This document shows positions 62,266 to 64,000 of a stretch of DNA of 64,000 bases, piece by piece. Where the stretch lies: the NCBI GenBank assembly GCA_002189035.1, contig CM007992.1, positions 868,001 to 932,000 of the forward strand, read 5' to 3'. The position numbers and the translations under genes were made by a program. Under the pieces are notes generated by a model, which was not told the origin of the DNA, did no database searches, and was given only the letters and a program-made list of their open reading frames with translations. Within the stretch, counting starts at the first letter, position 1; every line of letters starts with the position of its first letter. Source of the stretch: Utricularia gibba (taxonomy: Eukaryota; Streptophyta; Magnoliopsida; Lamiales; Lentibulariaceae).

Positions 62266-64000
62266 TCAAGCCGCAGGTGAATATTTGCAGACACGGGCAT
62301 CTTCATAGATCAACCCTCGCCGGCAAAAGTATCCCTTCTCCGGCATGCAGTGGCGGTCCTCCGAGCAAATACATAGTCCTTCAAGTGCACACCCGTCTTC
62401 CTTCGCTTCCTCAATGTTTCCGGCAGCCACTTCGCCGCCCCATCCTCCGGAAAATACTTCCGCCGGATCAATTTCCTTTTTCGCCGCCACAAACCTCCCG
62501 AAATTCTCGTACTTGTTCTGCACTCCGAAAAACGCCACCCGTCGGTTTTTCGCCCAGTGCGGCTTCGCTGAGTATTTGAAAAACGCCATTTGCTCCACTT
62601 CTTCCCACACATCTTCATTCAACCGCGGCGTCTTCCCGTCGTCAGCGCGGTAGTAATTGAAGTCGACGACGACGGAGTCCTCCGGGTGACCCAGGTACGC
62701 GTCTGATTTTCCGATGAATCGGATGAGGAAGCCGTTATAGATATCGATGCCGCAGAAATTTTGTGGGTTCATGTCCCTCAATTTCTTCACGTCGCGAATG
62801 AAGTCGCCGATTACGTTAGCTGGAAAAATCGCTGTCGATTCGTAGAAGAAAAGCCCTTTGAATCTGGGATCCCAAGCGCAGGCTGTTGATTTTGAATTTT
62901 CCGACGAGTAGAGACAAGAACCAGAGGTTTGCATTTTCCCCTGTTTCCCAATTACAGGGTACCCTGTGAATCCCAAAAAGTTGTTCTTCAGTCCGTTTCC
63001 GATCAGCTTCTTATACGCGACGAACGCTTTAGAAAGAAGACATTTTTCTGCGGCTCTTCCGGCTGCCTCCGCCACCCTTTCTGTGAAAACATCAAACACT
63101 GGATTGAGTGAAACTTGGAACCAATGAACCGAAAGAGAGGTAGATACCTGAAGCTCGGATTCCTTCCGGAATCTCCATTAAATTCGATTGAAAACCCACA
63201 AAATCGTTCTCCCCGTTCCCCGGCGTTTCCATTGGAACTCGCTGATCGTATCTGTAAACCGCCGTCTTCTCCGATGGGTACCACTGAATGTCTCCGAACT
63301 CATACTTCTTCCCGTGTTCTACTATTTTGTTCTCCATTCCCTCGTCGCTTGTAAAATTGAAAGACACGCTCCGTTTGAATGCCTTCTCCAATCCAAGCGT
63401 CACCTGAAAAAACCGCTTCTCCGATACTCGTGCGTGATTCGTAAAAAAGGAAGAGATATCGCTGTATTTTGAAAACCAGACCTTAGAGATGACTCCAAGA
63501 ACTCCGATTGAAACCTTGGCTGCATTGAAAAGACTATCATTTCCATTCAGATCGATAATCCTCGCGAACCCATCTGATTCCATGCCAGGAACAATCAATC
63601 GGATTCCCAGAACGTGATCATGTAGGGCGCCGCCTTTCCCCCACCACGAGCTGCCGTGGGCTCCGGTGCTGATCGCCCCGCGACGCTGACACCTTCCCAG
63701 TACGGTGCCGCCACGAGGCTCAACCCCCTTTCCTCCACTCTGTCAATCAAATCGCGAATTCCGACCCCGGCATCCGCCGTGACTCTAAGGTTCCCCACGT
63801 CGACGTCGATCCCAGAGTTGTATTTCGTCGTACTTATCAAGATCGCTCCTCTTCCATCGCCGGGATTAGAAGTCGGGCACGCGAGTTTGGGAATCGTATG
63901 GGAGAATCCGGAAACAACTTTCACTTTCAGTTTATTTCTCACTGCAGCCGCGACGGCAGACCGAAGCTCCCCCTCCGTCGTGGGGTAGAAGACGGCGGAG
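62266..64000 (-). CDS. GULLO: L-gulonolactone oxidase-like FAD enzyme, cut by window edge, one 1-nt frameshift
   Basis: Two exons are visible (minus): 63148 to beyond 64000, and 62266-63080. The FAD-binding (PCMH) domain begins off-window and continues with VFYPTTEGELRSAV, KVKVVSGFSHTIPKLACP, VTADAGVGIRDLIDRVEERG and LSLVAAPYWEGVSVAG. The expected GLISTGAHGSSWWGKG then appears in the next frame: one base is missing at 63674/63675. Downstream the frame is open through the ALO domain (FGDIQWYPSEKTAVYRYDQR, GIDIYNGFLIRFIGKSDAYL, KPHWAKNRRVAFFGVQNKY) to the Cys-rich end CICSEDRHCMPEKGYFCRRG and CKYSPAA. Plant GulLOs oxidise aldonolactones and may serve ascorbate synthesis. Given the otherwise intact frame, an assembly error or a very young pseudogene are both possible. 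Confidence 0.82.

Overview
This is nuclear DNA of a flowering plant. The genes carry many short GT-AG introns, the spacers are very A+T-rich, and the proteins read as plant families (a vacuolar processing enzyme, a 7-dehydrocholesterol reductase of the DWF5 type, GAUT, EXO70, a PPR protein, class I mannosidase MNS). The species cannot be fixed from the sequence. The spacing of about one gene per 3.4 kb points to a gene-rich chromosome arm. I rebuilt 19 protein genes exon by exon from splice sites, reading frame and remembered family sequences. 17 look intact within the window, although the first and last genes run off its edges. A PPR gene has two 1-nt frameshifts, and the edge gene for L-gulonolactone oxidase has one.

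Layout. 1-304 (-): start of a Mit_KHE1-type gene, cut by the left edge. 853-2462 (+): MSR glycosyltransferase-like gene. 3761-5722 (+): FAM86-type lysine methyltransferase, convergent with 5942-9986 (-): Golgi alpha-mannosidase MNS. 10881-14818 (-): OXA2-type mitochondrial insertase with TPRs, sharing a 195-bp bidirectional promoter with 15014-17456 (+): FMN-binding split-barrel protein. 18769-19035 (-): small mitochondrial ATP synthase subunit. 19319-19556 (+): two C/D-box snoRNAs, followed by a 5S-rRNA-bearing Cassandra-like LTR remnant at about 19828-20060. 20511-23543 (+): DWF5. 24600-27707 (+): GAUT3-like. 28488-31211 (+): PPR gene, followed by a decayed receptor-kinase fragment. 33500-35341 (+): EXO70D. 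35941-37180 (-): LSM1. 37657-39996 (-): SurE-like. 41564-43717 (+): NAP1. 44635-48053 (-): mitochondrial CPN60. 48408-51042 (+): ZIP transporter. 53437-56170 (+): VPE. 57833-58993 (-): U-box protein PUB8. 60844-61712: GC-rich 24-bp minisatellite. 62266-64000 (-): L-gulonolactone oxidase, cut by the right edge.

These are mostly housekeeping genes that do not form one pathway. Three themes recur: cell-wall and secretory glycan work (MSR, MNS, GAUT3, EXO70D), mitochondrial biogenesis (OXA2, ATP synthase subunit, CPN60, probably Mit_KHE1), and RNA or chromatin handling (snoRNAs, LSM1, PPR, NAP1). The grouping of MNS, MSR and the split-barrel gene matches, from memory, their neighbourhood on Arabidopsis chromosomes 1 and 3, so this is old conserved gene order.

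The most rewarding non-coding object is the snoRNA pair. The second member has a perfect 10-bp terminal stem and a guide complementary to the conserved 25S rRNA peptidyl-transferase segment; it predicts the methylation made by yeast snR38. I saw no convincing undescribed gene system. All exon calls were made by eye and have not been checked against transcripts.
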